64,000 bases of DNA, taken from a virus. The translations under genes and the position numbers were made by a program. The stretch lies in IMG/VR virus record IMGVR_UViG_3300042691_025071, positions 124,001-188,000 of that record. One strand, 5' to 3'. Shown in pieces: positions 25,208-32,645 of this stretch (positions are counted from its first letter, which is position 1; the number at the start of each line of letters is the position of its first letter). The notes beneath the pieces are model-generated. The model saw nothing but the letters and a program-made list of their open reading frames with translations, ran no database searches and was not told the origin of the DNA.

Positions 25208-25237
25208 TTTGTTTTAAAATTATTTCTCTTATATTTG
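25208..25237 (+). promoter_or_regulatory. Bacteroidota-type promoter
   Basis: TTTG at 25208-25211 and TATATTTG at 25230-25237, 18 nt apart: the cleanest + strand promoter in the window. It drives the operon starting at 25252. Confidence 0.8.
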
Positions 25238-25251
25238 TTGAAAATATTGAT

Positions 25252-25500
25252 ATGGATTTATCACATTATACAATTGATGAGGACATTCTAAAAGCCGATG
25301 GGTTTGATGACGCAATAATTGGTATTGAGGAATCGACCTATCGTCTTATATATTCTGTCACCAAATGTATTGATATATTGGTTAAGGAGGGAATGACGGA
25401 AGATGATGCGATAGAATACTTTTGGTATAATGTTGCTGGTAGTTACGTTGGAGAGAAAACACCGATATGGTGTAATGATACATTTATAAACAACAATTAA
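25252..25500 (+). CDS. Hypothetical protein (82 aa)
   Basis: An acidic helical protein (MDLSHYTIDEDILKADGFDD), first in an operon running to 29.2 kb. The centre has VKEGMTEDDAIEYFWYNV, a motif frequent in small phage proteins. Function unknown. Confidence 0.72.
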   Translation: MDLSHYTIDEDILKADGFDDAIIGIEESTYRLIYSVTKCIDILVKEGMTEDDAIEYFWYNVAGSYVGEKTPIWCNDTFINNN

Positions 25501-25505
25501 TAGTT

Positions 25506-26486
25506 ATGTCACAATTTATTCCAAGATCAAATAGGTTTGAATGGAGACCTGAGTTCGGTAAATTTTATTCTATTGAATCTTTTTATGGGAAGGAATTTGT
25601 TGATAAAATGGATTTAACAACGAGTTTCGCGGAGGAGATATCTATGTCAATGTTTAAACATTTACATCCAACTGAAGGGGTACACAAAAACAGGGGAGAT
25701 TTTCTTCTATATGATCCGGTTATGTATTTTGACCAAAAGACATGTGAGGTTGAAAAATATTTGGATGGAATGAATGGTATCTTTTATCATGTGAAGTACA
25801 GTAATGTTCTATCTAAAATCTTTGTTCAATTGATACTCAGGGAGATTGATAATATTATTTATGATATTAAAGAATATGGGTATTGGAACGAAGATAAACA
25901 TTCGAGATTAATGTATATGAGATATAAGACGGAAATCACTTTTGAGGATATGTGTTTTATCAATGAGGTGGTTCTCACCAGTGAACGTAATTTAAAATCT
26001 TTCTGTGGTAAGAACAAAATGTCTTTTATACATTTTGCAAATTATCTATGTACACATAATGTTAGAAAGTTCGCCAATCTTCTTATCTTTCACGAACCGG
26101 TGAACTATGAACAAATGATAAAATGGAATATTGAAAAGATTGGTGATACTCAAATAAATTATACTACCTATAATAAACATAAGAAGTATATTGTCACACC
26201 GATCAATGTTTTAACATCTAACTTTTTTATAGATTACATTGGATTTGGTGGGTTTAAGTGTTATGTACAAGAATCTGAAAAACTTTATGGTAATCCACCT
26301 GATACAATTCAACATCTTTTAGATGAAATAGATTATTGTTTTTCTTTAATGATTGGGTGTAATGAGTTTAAGGAGGTTCATAAAAAATTACCATGGAATT
26401 GTCATTATACGGTTCCAAATTGGAGTGAATCCTATTGTGTTAATCCAAATAAATTATTAAAAGAACATGAGAGTGATTTGTATTGA
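25506..26486 (+). CDS. Hypothetical protein (326 aa)
   Basis: A soluble protein (MSQFIPRSNRFEWRPEFGKF) rich in aromatic residues and Cys. I recognise no domain and no catalytic motif. It overlaps the next start by 20 nt. Confidence 0.7.
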   Translation: MSQFIPRSNRFEWRPEFGKFYSIESFYGKEFVDKMDLTTSFAEEISMSMFKHLHPTEGVHKNRGDFLLYDPVMYFDQKTCEVEKYLDGMNGIFYHVKYSNVLSKIFVQLILREIDNIIYDIKEYGYWNEDKHSRLMYMRYKTEITFEDMCFINEVVLTSERNLKSFCGKNKMSFIHFANYLCTHNVRKFANLLIFHEPVNYEQMIKWNIEKIGDTQINYTTYNKHKKYIVTPINVLTSNFFIDYIGFGGFKCYVQESEKLYGNPPDTIQHLLDEIDYCFSLMIGCNEFKEVHKKLPWNCHYTVPNWSESYCVNPNKLLKEHESDLY

Positions 26487-26736
26487 GAATTCGTTATGTG
26501 TTGATGAGGGTGAAGACAAGGGTAAAGTCTATACCCATAAAGGATCGATATATCATGTTATTGATGTGATCAGTGGTGAGGAAATGAGGGAGGAAACGGG
26601 TATTAACTTTGCACCCGGTCCTTGGTATGAATTCTTGGAGGTGGAAGGTAAACATCATCATATTAGGTTCCTTGAGATACCCGATCAAACCGAGGAGATT
26701 ATGGAGTATAATAAAGAAAAAGTCGAATTGATATGA
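26467..26736 (+). CDS. Conserved small phage protein (89 aa)
   Basis: The order YHVIDVISGEE, GPWYEFLEVEGKHHHIRFLEI is typical of small SH3-like phage proteins of unknown role. Overlaps neighbours on both sides. Confidence 0.7.
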   Translation: MRVICIENSLCVDEGEDKGKVYTHKGSIYHVIDVISGEEMREETGINFAPGPWYEFLEVEGKHHHIRFLEIPDQTEEIMEYNKEKVELI

Positions 26737-26993
26737 AAACAACAGAAGATATACATAATCCATATTGTCCTATATGTGATGGATGTGGTGAAGAGGGGTG
26801 TTGTAGTCCATTAAGATGTGAACAAAGTTCCGAGGGTTCTTATTGTCAAACTTATTTGAAAGATTTAAAATTCGGGTATAAGATGAACAATATTTTAATG
26901 GAAAAGATTTACCAGGATAAGGAAAAGTATAAAGAACTGATCGAGTTCTACGATCAAATGTACGATATCAATTACGATAAAATATATAAATAA
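26733..26993 (+). CDS. Cys-rich small protein (86 aa)
   Basis: The N-terminal half has CPICDGCGEEGCCSPLRC and a later YCQTY, which suits a metal-binding knuckle; the C-terminal half is a charged helix. A frequent phage hypothetical type. The stop overlaps the next ATG by one base. Confidence 0.7.
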   Translation: MKTTEDIHNPYCPICDGCGEEGCCSPLRCEQSSEGSYCQTYLKDLKFGYKMNNILMEKIYQDKEKYKELIEFYDQMYDINYDKIYK

Positions 26994-27202
26994 TGTCACA
27001 ACAAACGGCGGTAGAGTGGATTATAAATCAATTACGTCAACTTGCACATGATCCAACCACACATATAGGAATGGGTGATGTGAGAGTTACACAAGGTATG
27101 ATTGATGAACTTGAAGAACAATCCAAACAAATGGAGAAGAAACAACTAAATATTGCAAGATTAGATGGTATAAACTTAGTAAATAAAGGATATGGAAAAT
27201 AA
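26993..27202 (+). CDS. TAVEWL-family protein 2
   Basis: MSQQTAVEWIINQLRQL..., then EEQSKQMEKKQLNIA, ending KGYGK. Paralogous to the genes at 23961, 27207 and 27728. Confidence 0.75.
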   Translation: MSQQTAVEWIINQLRQLAHDPTTHIGMGDVRVTQGMIDELEEQSKQMEKKQLNIARLDGINLVNKGYGK

Positions 27203-27206
27203 AAAC

Positions 27207-27725
27207 ATGACAGCAGTAGAATGGTTAATAAACCAAGTACAAGATAACATGGGAGATATTCCATTAGATATACAAGAACAGGTTAAACAAATGTTTAAGG
27301 ATCAGATAAAAGAATCTTGGAATGATGGTAATCTTCTCGGAAGGAATGGTCATGTGTTATTAGAATATAGTACGGGGGAAGGATACTATAAAGAAACTTA
27401 TGGGAAAGGTTTACCTGAATTAAGATATAAGGATGGTAGACCAATGAGGATATATAATTCTCCTAAATTACAAGCAATAGAAATGGAAAATGAACTTGAA
27501 GAAGCTGCTGAAAAGTATAGCTTAGAATTGTTGGAAGCAAAAACAATAGATCCTCATGAAAAAACTTGGATAAAATCAATGTTTATTCACATTGTTAAAT
27601 GGCAACAAGAAAGAATGTTAAAATTTATTCTTGATGAAGATAACCACACAGAAGGAGAATTAGGAAATTCTTGTATAGATGTACAAACATTAGTGCATTT
27701 TATTGAACAATTTAAAAAGAAATAA
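27207..27725 (+). CDS. TAVEWL-family protein 3, extended
   Basis: The ATG at 27207 gives the family start MTAVEWLINQVQDNMG; an in-frame ATG at 27192 would add five residues. After the family domain (EQVKQMFKDQIKESW, YYKETYGK) about 100 extra residues form a mostly helical extension (HIVKWQQERMLKFIL). This looks like the family unit fused to another domain. Function unknown. Confidence 0.72.
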   Translation: MTAVEWLINQVQDNMGDIPLDIQEQVKQMFKDQIKESWNDGNLLGRNGHVLLEYSTGEGYYKETYGKGLPELRYKDGRPMRIYNSPKLQAIEMENELEEAAEKYSLELLEAKTIDPHEKTWIKSMFIHIVKWQQERMLKFILDEDNHTEGELGNSCIDVQTLVHFIEQFKKK

Positions 27726-27727
27726 CT

Positions 27728-27988
27728 ATGACAGCAGTAGAATGGTTGGTTGAACAATTAAAAGAATACGATTTTGCCGATATAAAAGATAATGAAAACT
27801 ATATTATCAAAATACCTGCTTGGGTTTTAGCTGAAAAGGAAGAACAAGCCAAACAAATGGAGAAGGATCAAACAGAAATATCAGATGAGGAGATATTAAA
27901 AGAATCAAATAGAATTCATGGAGTATCTTCAATAGCATTCGAAGAAGGAGCCAAATGGTATAGGGAACAAATAAAATCAAAACAATAG
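27728..27988 (+). CDS. TAVEWL-family protein 4
   Basis: MTAVEWLVEQLKEYDF..., EEQAKQMEKDQ and a C-terminal FEEGAKWYREQI, the full family layout. It starts 2 nt after copy 3. Its 3' end carries the GAAGTTTATGAATAA junction sequence repeated twice downstream. Confidence 0.78.
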   Translation: MTAVEWLVEQLKEYDFADIKDNENYIIKIPAWVLAEKEEQAKQMEKDQTEISDEEILKESNRIHGVSSIAFEEGAKWYREQIKSKQ

Positions 27989-27994
27989 AAGTTT

Positions 27995-28444
27995 ATGAAT
28001 AAAGAACAGATCATTGATGAGGCTTATGAGAATTACCAAAACTATCCATTAGCAACAATACACGACCATCGTACAAATCTTCTTTATCAAAATATAGGTA
28101 AAGGTTGGTGTATGTTGAATGGTCGTTCTATGGTATCTCCACATCCAACTCGTCATTTAACCAAAGAAGAATTCATCAACAAAATCAAAACCGACACAGA
28201 GTTCTCTGAAAAGTGGAGATTAAAGATTGAAGAAAGAGAGTTGAGTTTGGAAGAAAAAGAATGGCAATTGGAAAAAACTAATTGTATAAATGATATTGAG
28301 AATGATAGGATAATTTATGGACATGAATGGGAAAAGTATATTCAAGAACAATACGAAGGCATTCAGTCAAATCAAGGTATAAACATCCCAACTCAACTAA
28401 TTACAGTAACATACAAAGATAAAACAATAGAAGTTTATGAATAA
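27995..28444 (+). CDS. Hypothetical protein (149 aa)
   Basis: MNKEQIIDEAYENYQNYPLA..., then a long charged helix (EERELSLEEKEWQLEK). The start region has WCMLNGRSMVSPHPTRHLTKEEF. No family assigned. The end overlaps the following gene. Confidence 0.68.
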   Translation: MNKEQIIDEAYENYQNYPLATIHDHRTNLLYQNIGKGWCMLNGRSMVSPHPTRHLTKEEFINKIKTDTEFSEKWRLKIEERELSLEEKEWQLEKTNCINDIENDRIIYGHEWEKYIQEQYEGIQSNQGINIPTQLITVTYKDKTIEVYE

Positions 28445-28613
28445 CGAACAAAAATACATTGGATTATTTAAAAATGAATTTGATGACTACTATAAAATGG
28501 GTTATAGAGAAACATCCAACTTAGAAAAACTTAAAGAATGGAAAAAAGAAATGTTGGAATGTGTAAATGTGAAAGATTGTAAAATACTTAAAATCGAAGA
28601 AGTTTATGAATAA
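28437..28613 (+). CDS. Hypothetical small protein (58 aa)
   Basis: Starts MNNEQKYIGLFKNEFDDYYK and overlaps the preceding stop by 8 nt and the next start by 8 nt. Start and end lie in copies of the same repeat (GAAGTTTATGAATAA). Helical and charged; function unknown. Confidence 0.65.
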   Translation: MNNEQKYIGLFKNEFDDYYKMGYRETSNLEKLKEWKKEMLECVNVKDCKILKIEEVYE

Positions 28614-28809
28614 AATAGACGGAAATCAGTTATTGAAACACTTAACATTTTGGCATAATAAAACAGATGATGAGTGTATTGAAATGGCCACAAGTGAAAC
28701 AGGTGTTGATGCAGAACAAGCACTAAAGAATATACTTGAACGAGATTTCTGTACAGAGATGAATAATAATATAATTGAAGAATTAAAACAATGGAACGAC
28801 CAGAAGTAG
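28606..28809 (+). CDS. Hypothetical small protein (67 aa)
   Basis: MNKIDGNQLLKHLTFWHNKT..., acidic and helical, ending ELKQWNDQK. Overlaps neighbours at both ends by 8 and 19 nt. Confidence 0.65.
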   Translation: MNKIDGNQLLKHLTFWHNKTDDECIEMATSETGVDAEQALKNILERDFCTEMNNNIIEELKQWNDQK

Positions 28810-29189
28810 ATCTGAACCTCTCCATACTATTTCCTCTACTCGGACACAGTAAGAAAGTTCATACACAGGAAAAGTATGTAGAGAAGATAGAAGAGTTTGA
28901 AAGGAAATGTGAGAAGAGTCTAATGGAAACATTGGGTAAATTAGATATACAAGGAACGGTTAAGACGGACCCTTATTCACTCCCTCACACAGATGAGGTG
29001 GTCGTCACATTAAAGGGGGAGTCTTATCTAAGTGGTCCATATGAGTTCCACAGAGTTGCTCGTCAGATCGTAAAGAAGTTACTGGAAGAGAATGTCTATA
29101 AGGTAAGGTTCTATATGTTCATTAATGTTCTACCCATGGGACTCTTGGGGAAGGTTGAGTATAAGTTTAGGTATTATATACATAACTAA
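28791..29189 (+). CDS. Hypothetical protein (132 aa), higher GC
   Basis: The last gene of the + strand operon. Codon use is visibly less AT-rich than upstream genes (many CTC, GTC, AAG). The end has VYKVRFYMFINVLPMGLLGK. No domain recognised; the composition shift suggests different ancestry. Confidence 0.65.
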   Translation: MERPEVDLNLSILFPLLGHSKKVHTQEKYVEKIEEFERKCEKSLMETLGKLDIQGTVKTDPYSLPHTDEVVVTLKGESYLSGPYEFHRVARQIVKKLLEENVYKVRFYMFINVLPMGLLGKVEYKFRYYIHN

Positions 29190-29559
29190 TTGGGTACCAG
29201 TAAACGAGGTCACCCACTTTATGGGGGACCGAGTGTATTACAAATTTCTATTAAAATAACCTATAAAAACCAGACATTTTGTCACCTTTTTTGTCGTACC
29301 TATTTTTTCCCTTCTACAGATACCTGTAACCCACATTTTTTTGGTTCTATGTATGACAGAGTGGAAAAGTGGGGAAAAGTGTAACTTTGTGGGAGATAGT
29401 GTAGGATTGTCCCTTGTCCGAATCACGACCCACTTTCTGAAAAATTTATAAACGTCATACATTTATACGTCTTCAGTATACGTTTTATATATGTATATGT
29501 GGAATAGATTATCGTCCTCCCTCGTTTCACGATGGTCGGACTTCAGGGGGAACGGTCAC
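29190..29559. other. Convergent intergenic region, no supported gene
   Basis: About 370 nt between the end of a + strand operon and a minus-strand terminator. It holds an imperfect hairpin (TGGGT/ACCCA at 29190-29215) near the + operon end, several TCATAC-type motifs, and no convincing coding frame; a 64-codon + frame lacks a start context and family-like features. Confidence 0.6.
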
Positions 29560-29593
29560 AAAAAAACCCATATATATTTGTCATACATATGGG
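29560..29593 (-). terminator. Intrinsic terminator (minus strand)
   Basis: CCCATAT/ATATGGG stem (29567-29573 with 29587-29593) followed on the minus strand by seven T residues. Confidence 0.8.
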
Positions 29594-29613
29594 TCACTAT
29601 ATTCGGGGATGAA

Positions 29614-29634
29614 GGGCCGACCGAAGGGAGGCCC
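29614..29634. repeat. Hairpin repeat GGRCC, copy A
   Basis: GGGCC, loop GACCGAAGGGA, GGCCC, then GTAAT. The same loop and flanks recur at 30535-30555 with stem GGACC/GGTCC, a compensatory change. Confidence 0.75.
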
Positions 29635-29638
29635 GTAA

Positions 29639-30463
29639 TTAATTAAACTCTACATTGTCTATACCGAACTTTTTAAGTCTATTCTCGATGTGATTTTTTA
29701 CTTTATCATATTCGTCGGTATCCTCATAAAAATATTTACTTAGGTTTATCTTTAACATACTTTTGAAAACCGGGTGAATATAGTTTTCCGATTCCCTGTA
29801 TAGTTTACGATCCAACTGAATAAACATATGTACGTGTGAATTATTTATGTCATACGTGGTATCATCAACCTTACCTTTAAGAAGGTGTTTTGTTGCGGTT
29901 AATATCTTTTTATATTCAATATCGTTCCATTTTTTTAGGTCCACATCTACCTTTGGTAACGGTCCAACATCTTTAAGTAGGTCACCTGAATATAAATCTT
30001 TAAAAGAATATTCCTGACGGTATACGATATTGTTAAGAGAAGTGGATAGGTAATCGGTTAGATCAAACTTAAGAAAATTAAAACTAAGTGCACCTAAGTC
30101 AATACTATATTTATAATCTGGATTTGGTACGATAACATGAAAACCGATAACTCTAAATTTACGGTCACCAAAATCTTCACTTGTGTACCCGCTACCTTTT
30201 AACTTTTCAACTAGTTTGTTCAGGGCGGTGTTGAATATATTTGGATCAATTGTATTTGATTTTATATTCAATGGTACGTTTTCAAAAGTGACATGGACCT
30301 TATCACCATCGGACATTGATTTATACATCATTACAATGGGTTCATAAGTTCGGTCTTGGTCTTCATAACTTAATTCATATTTTATATACTTATCAAGTTT
30401 ATTTTCTATCTCTTCCCTTTTTTCTGATTCTCTCAGTATGTCATACATCTTAAGTCTTGTCAT
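29639..30463 (-). CDS. Hypothetical, candidate virion protein
   Basis: A 274-residue protein from the ATG at 30463 (MTRLKMYDILRESEKREEIE); an ATG six bases upstream overlaps the TATTTATG motif and is less likely. The short amphipathic start resembles the proposed capsid-targeting segments. The body has HVTFENVPLNIKSN and SHVHMFIQLDRKLY but no named domain. It is flanked by the two copies of the GGRCC hairpin. Confidence 0.68.
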   Translation of the reverse strand: MTRLKMYDILRESEKREEIENKLDKYIKYELSYEDQDRTYEPIVMMYKSMSDGDKVHVTFENVPLNIKSNTIDPNIFNTALNKLVEKLKGSGYTSEDFGDRKFRVIGFHVIVPNPDYKYSIDLGALSFNFLKFDLTDYLSTSLNNIVYRQEYSFKDLYSGDLLKDVGPLPKVDVDLKKWNDIEYKKILTATKHLLKGKVDDTTYDINNSHVHMFIQLDRKLYRESENYIHPVFKSMLKINLSKYFYEDTDEYDKVKNHIENRLKKFGIDNVEFN

Positions 30464-30466
30464 ACA

Positions 30467-30474
30467 CATAAATA
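30467..30474 (-). promoter_or_regulatory. Late-promoter-like TATTTATG motif
   Basis: ATATATTTATG on the minus strand just before the gene start, the same variant as before the two + strand genes at 62.1 and 63.6 kb. Confidence 0.45.
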
Positions 30475-30502
30475 TATTTGGTTAATTAATGAGCATAGTT
30501 AT

Positions 30503-30515
30503 GCCACGGAAAATC
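30503..30515. repeat. Solitary right arm of the intergenic inverted repeat
   Basis: GCCACGGAAAATC, one arm of the repeat family that dominates 36.8-61 kb, here without its partner. Confidence 0.6.
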
Positions 30516-30534
30516 TGATGTTCATTTTCCTGAA

Positions 30535-30555
30535 GGACCGACCGAAGGGAGGTCC
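30535..30555. repeat. Hairpin repeat GGRCC, copy B
   Basis: GGACC, loop GACCGAAGGGA, GGTCC, then GTAAT; pairs with copy A about 920 nt away. Confidence 0.75.
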
Positions 30556-30562
30556 GTAATGT

Positions 30563-30580
30563 AAAAAGACCCCGTGGGTC
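30563..30580 (-). terminator. Intrinsic terminator (minus strand)
   Basis: GACCC/GGGTC stem with a 3-nt loop followed on the minus strand by TTTTT. Confidence 0.7.
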
Positions 30581-30652
30581 CCATACACCTGTATAGGATT
30601 TATCCACGAAGGTCTTACTGAGATTGTTTACCTGTGTGAGGTTGTGTCCGAA

Positions 30653-30865
30653 TTAAGCGGACAACAACTGGTTGCGGTAAGCAATAGCATTCTTCTTCGA
30701 AGTGAAGTTCTTGCTGTACTTGATACCGTCAACACTTACACGTACACGGTAACTAGTACCGTCATGGTAAACATTGTTCGTTACCGCAACATAAGTGGTG
30801 CGGCGGGTCTTGTTGGCTGTCTTGGAACCTGTTCCACGAGTAGCCTTGGTTGTTGTTTTCTTCAT
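30653..30865 (-). CDS. Small basic AP2-like DNA-binding protein
   Basis: From the ATG at 30865 the 70 residues are a Lys/Thr-rich tail (MKKTTTKATRGTGSK) and a compact beta domain: NVYHDGTSYRVRVSVDGIKY, then a KKNAIAYRNQLL helix. This three-strand-plus-helix layout is typical of AP2/integrase-N-like DNA-binding domains in phages. Probably a DNA-binding accessory protein; targets unknown. Confidence 0.72.
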   Translation of the reverse strand: MKKTTTKATRGTGSKTANKTRRTTYVAVTNNVYHDGTSYRVRVSVDGIKYSKNFTSKKNAIAYRNQLLSA

Positions 30866-30989
30866 ATCATAAACATACAAAATGAATGGTAGAAAACAAA
30901 ATCTTGCCGTAACTTTTTTTAACAAAACTTTATCCCAGTAAGGATTTCAAAGAACTTATTGTCGGGGCATACCTCTCCCATATGGATTT

Positions 30990-31002
30990 GCCACAGAAAA
31001 TC
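30990..31002. repeat. Solitary right arm of the intergenic inverted repeat
   Basis: GCCACAGAAAATC preceded by GGATTT, matching the right arm of the repeat family at 36.8-61 kb; no left arm is present. Confidence 0.6.
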
Positions 31003-31015
31003 GAGGGGTCATATC

Positions 31016-31150
31016 TCACCTGTCGATTCGTATTCTGTATTTGTCCCCGTACTTGTTGATCATATTACGATGGTACCTGTTGATCTTTCTCTCATTGTAC
31101 AGGAAGTACAAGATGTAGTAATCAAAGAACCAAGCAATCTTACTTATCAT
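31016..31150 (-). CDS. Small basic protein (44 aa)
   Basis: MISKIAWFFDYYILYFLYNE followed by a basic tail (RKINRYHRNMINKYGDKYRI). It starts 3 nt after the stop of the bPH2 gene. A peripheral or single-pass membrane peptide with an Arg/Lys-rich tail. Function unknown. Confidence 0.62.
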   Translation of the reverse strand: MISKIAWFFDYYILYFLYNERKINRYHRNMINKYGDKYRIRIDR

Positions 31151-31153
31151 AAA

Positions 31154-31582
31154 TTATAGGTTATATAGGTCAAATTCTTTAACTCCTTCGAGCTTTCTCC
31201 ACTGATCGGTGTTAGATCTAATGTACTCACGGAGGTAATGTCCGTCGGATACAGCGTATAAAACCAATTCAGGATGATATTGATCGGAGGTGATTATGGA
31301 TACTTTGGACAGTCCGAAGATTCTCATCCACAGTGGTTCGTCGATTCTGATGGATTTAATCCTGTAGAAGTGAACCTCCTTCCTTGTCACGGATAATATT
31401 CCCCTTCTTTCAATGATGGTCCTCTCCCTGAATTCATATCTCCAAAAATATACATCCAACATCTTGATGACAGCAAGAAGGGGAACAAAGATAGTTTGGA
31501 TCAAAGCAATACCAAGAACGATATAGATTAAATTAATCCACTGAGATGGTCTGATGATTCTGATCAAGTTATCTGAGTACAT
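31154..31582 (-). CDS. bPH2 (DUF304/YdbS-like) membrane protein
   Basis: The 142-residue protein has a hydrophobic segment (about residues 18-40) followed by a bacterial PH-like domain: YEFRERTIIERRGILSVTRKEV, then YRIKSIRIDEPLWMRIFGLS and VSIIT. This is the bPH2 pattern of YdbS/YdbT proteins, which sit at the inner membrane with unknown biochemical role. Rare among phage genes I recognise. The first half of the usual tandem membrane hairpin is shortened. Confidence 0.8.
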   Translation of the reverse strand: MYSDNLIRIIRPSQWINLIYIVLGIALIQTIFVPLLAVIKMLDVYFWRYEFRERTIIERRGILSVTRKEVHFYRIKSIRIDEPLWMRIFGLSKVSIITSDQYHPELVLYAVSDGHYLREYIRSNTDQWRKLEGVKEFDLYNL

Positions 31583-31620
31583 AATATTAGATTTATATTT
31601 TTATAATAGGGTTTAAATGA

Positions 31621-31644
31621 AAATGGTGGTCATTTGACCACCAA
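31621..31644 (-). terminator. Hairpin terminator (minus strand)
   Basis: TGGTGGTC/GACCACCA stem a few bases after the stop at 31649, followed by TTTTC. Confidence 0.7.
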
Positions 31645-31648
31645 GTTC

Positions 31649-32221
31649 TTAAACTAATTCTTTCTTCCTGTAATCGAAGTCGATGTACTTACCCTCCTCA
31701 ACTCCAAAGTCAATGGCGAAGGCCACGATCTTGTTTCGTTTCTTAACAACATACAATTGATAAGCTCCATCTCCGAATCCTGAACTGGAAACAATCCCAC
31801 TGTCATACACTCCCCAAGATTGATCACTCAATGTGTGTTTACACATATGACGATACCACAGGTCACCACCCTCATTATTACTAAGGTAATCATTACCGAA
31901 GTCATATGGTTCGAAATCGAACTTAACTTCGTCATTCCTGTAGGATTCAAAAGAAAAGATCCCACATTGACCCGAGTCAACTCCGATGGATGCTGGGTGT
32001 TCTTCCCATTTCCCGTGTAACAGGTGATCAAAGTTAACATACTCCTCGTGGATTGCAAAGACCATTGAACAACGATTTCCCCAATCACCAGCGTCGTGTT
32101 TCCTGACTGTCGTGTGATACACGCCGGGTTTTACATTTTCGATTACAGCTTGACACCAAGTTGGGATGGTGTAACAAGGGTCGGATACGACCACTTTTTT
32201 TCCGAGATTGATAGTGTGCAT
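31649..32221 (-). CDS. DUF4241-like conserved protein
   Basis: I choose the ATG at 32221 (MHTINLGKKVVVSDPCY) because the longer frame would overlap the upstream gene by 56 nt. The 190 residues show VVSDPCYTIPTWC, DSGQCGIFSF, and WGVYDSGIVSSSGFGDGAYQLYV, the layout of DUF4241-type phage and bacterial proteins. Function unknown. Confidence 0.75.
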   Translation of the reverse strand: MHTINLGKKVVVSDPCYTIPTWCQAVIENVKPGVYHTTVRKHDAGDWGNRCSMVFAIHEEYVNFDHLLHGKWEEHPASIGVDSGQCGIFSFESYRNDEVKFDFEPYDFGNDYLSNNEGGDLWYRHMCKHTLSDQSWGVYDSGIVSSSGFGDGAYQLYVVKKRNKIVAFAIDFGVEEGKYIDFDYRKKELV

Positions 32222-32246
32222 ATACTTGAGTTTTGAGTTACGAAAT

Positions 32247-32594
32247 TTAAATGTGAGAATGTAATCCTCGTCCACCAGCGGGATCGATAAAGTCGTCTTC
32301 ATCTACCGTGTAGTCCCCACTCTCGAGAACATCCATTATGTATGCGATCTCGTAGATACTACAGTTCTCGATCTTTATTTCTTCATCATAAGCTCCGATG
32401 GAACCATCAGCATACAATGACCTCGCCACAATTGGAACCATAACATAATCATCAAATGATGGTTCTTCAACAAAGATCCTGAGTGGGGTTTTTAATTCCA
32501 CCATATTTAAATCATTCTCATCCATAAAGGAAAGAACCTTATTGATCAGTTGTTTCTGTAGATCCTGAACTAACATTCTATTGCTATTTGTCAT
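32247..32594 (-). CDS. Hypothetical protein (115 aa)
   Basis: An acidic protein (MTNSNRMLVQDLQKQLINKV) ending DPAGGRGLHSHI. First gene of a unit with a good promoter. No recognised domain. Confidence 0.7.
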   Translation of the reverse strand: MTNSNRMLVQDLQKQLINKVLSFMDENDLNMVELKTPLRIFVEEPSFDDYVMVPIVARSLYADGSIGAYDEEIKIENCSIYEIAYIMDVLESGDYTVDEDDFIDPAGGRGLHSHI

Positions 32595-32612
32595 ACACTT
32601 GGATTTAGATTA

Positions 32613-32643
32613 CAAATATAATATGTGAAATGTTTTCCACAAA
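32613..32643 (-). promoter_or_regulatory. Bacteroidota-type promoter
   Basis: TATATTTG (CAAATATA on +) with TTTG about 20 nt upstream; drives the gene starting at 32594. Confidence 0.75.
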
Positions 32644-32645
32644 AT

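Noticed and set aside
29190-29384. A 64-codon + strand frame after the 25-29 kb operon
   Set aside because: No family-like sequence, poor start context and composition like intergenic sequence.
30644-30892. An 82-codon + strand frame
   Set aside because: It is the complement of the AP2-like basic protein gene, whose frame has clear domain features.
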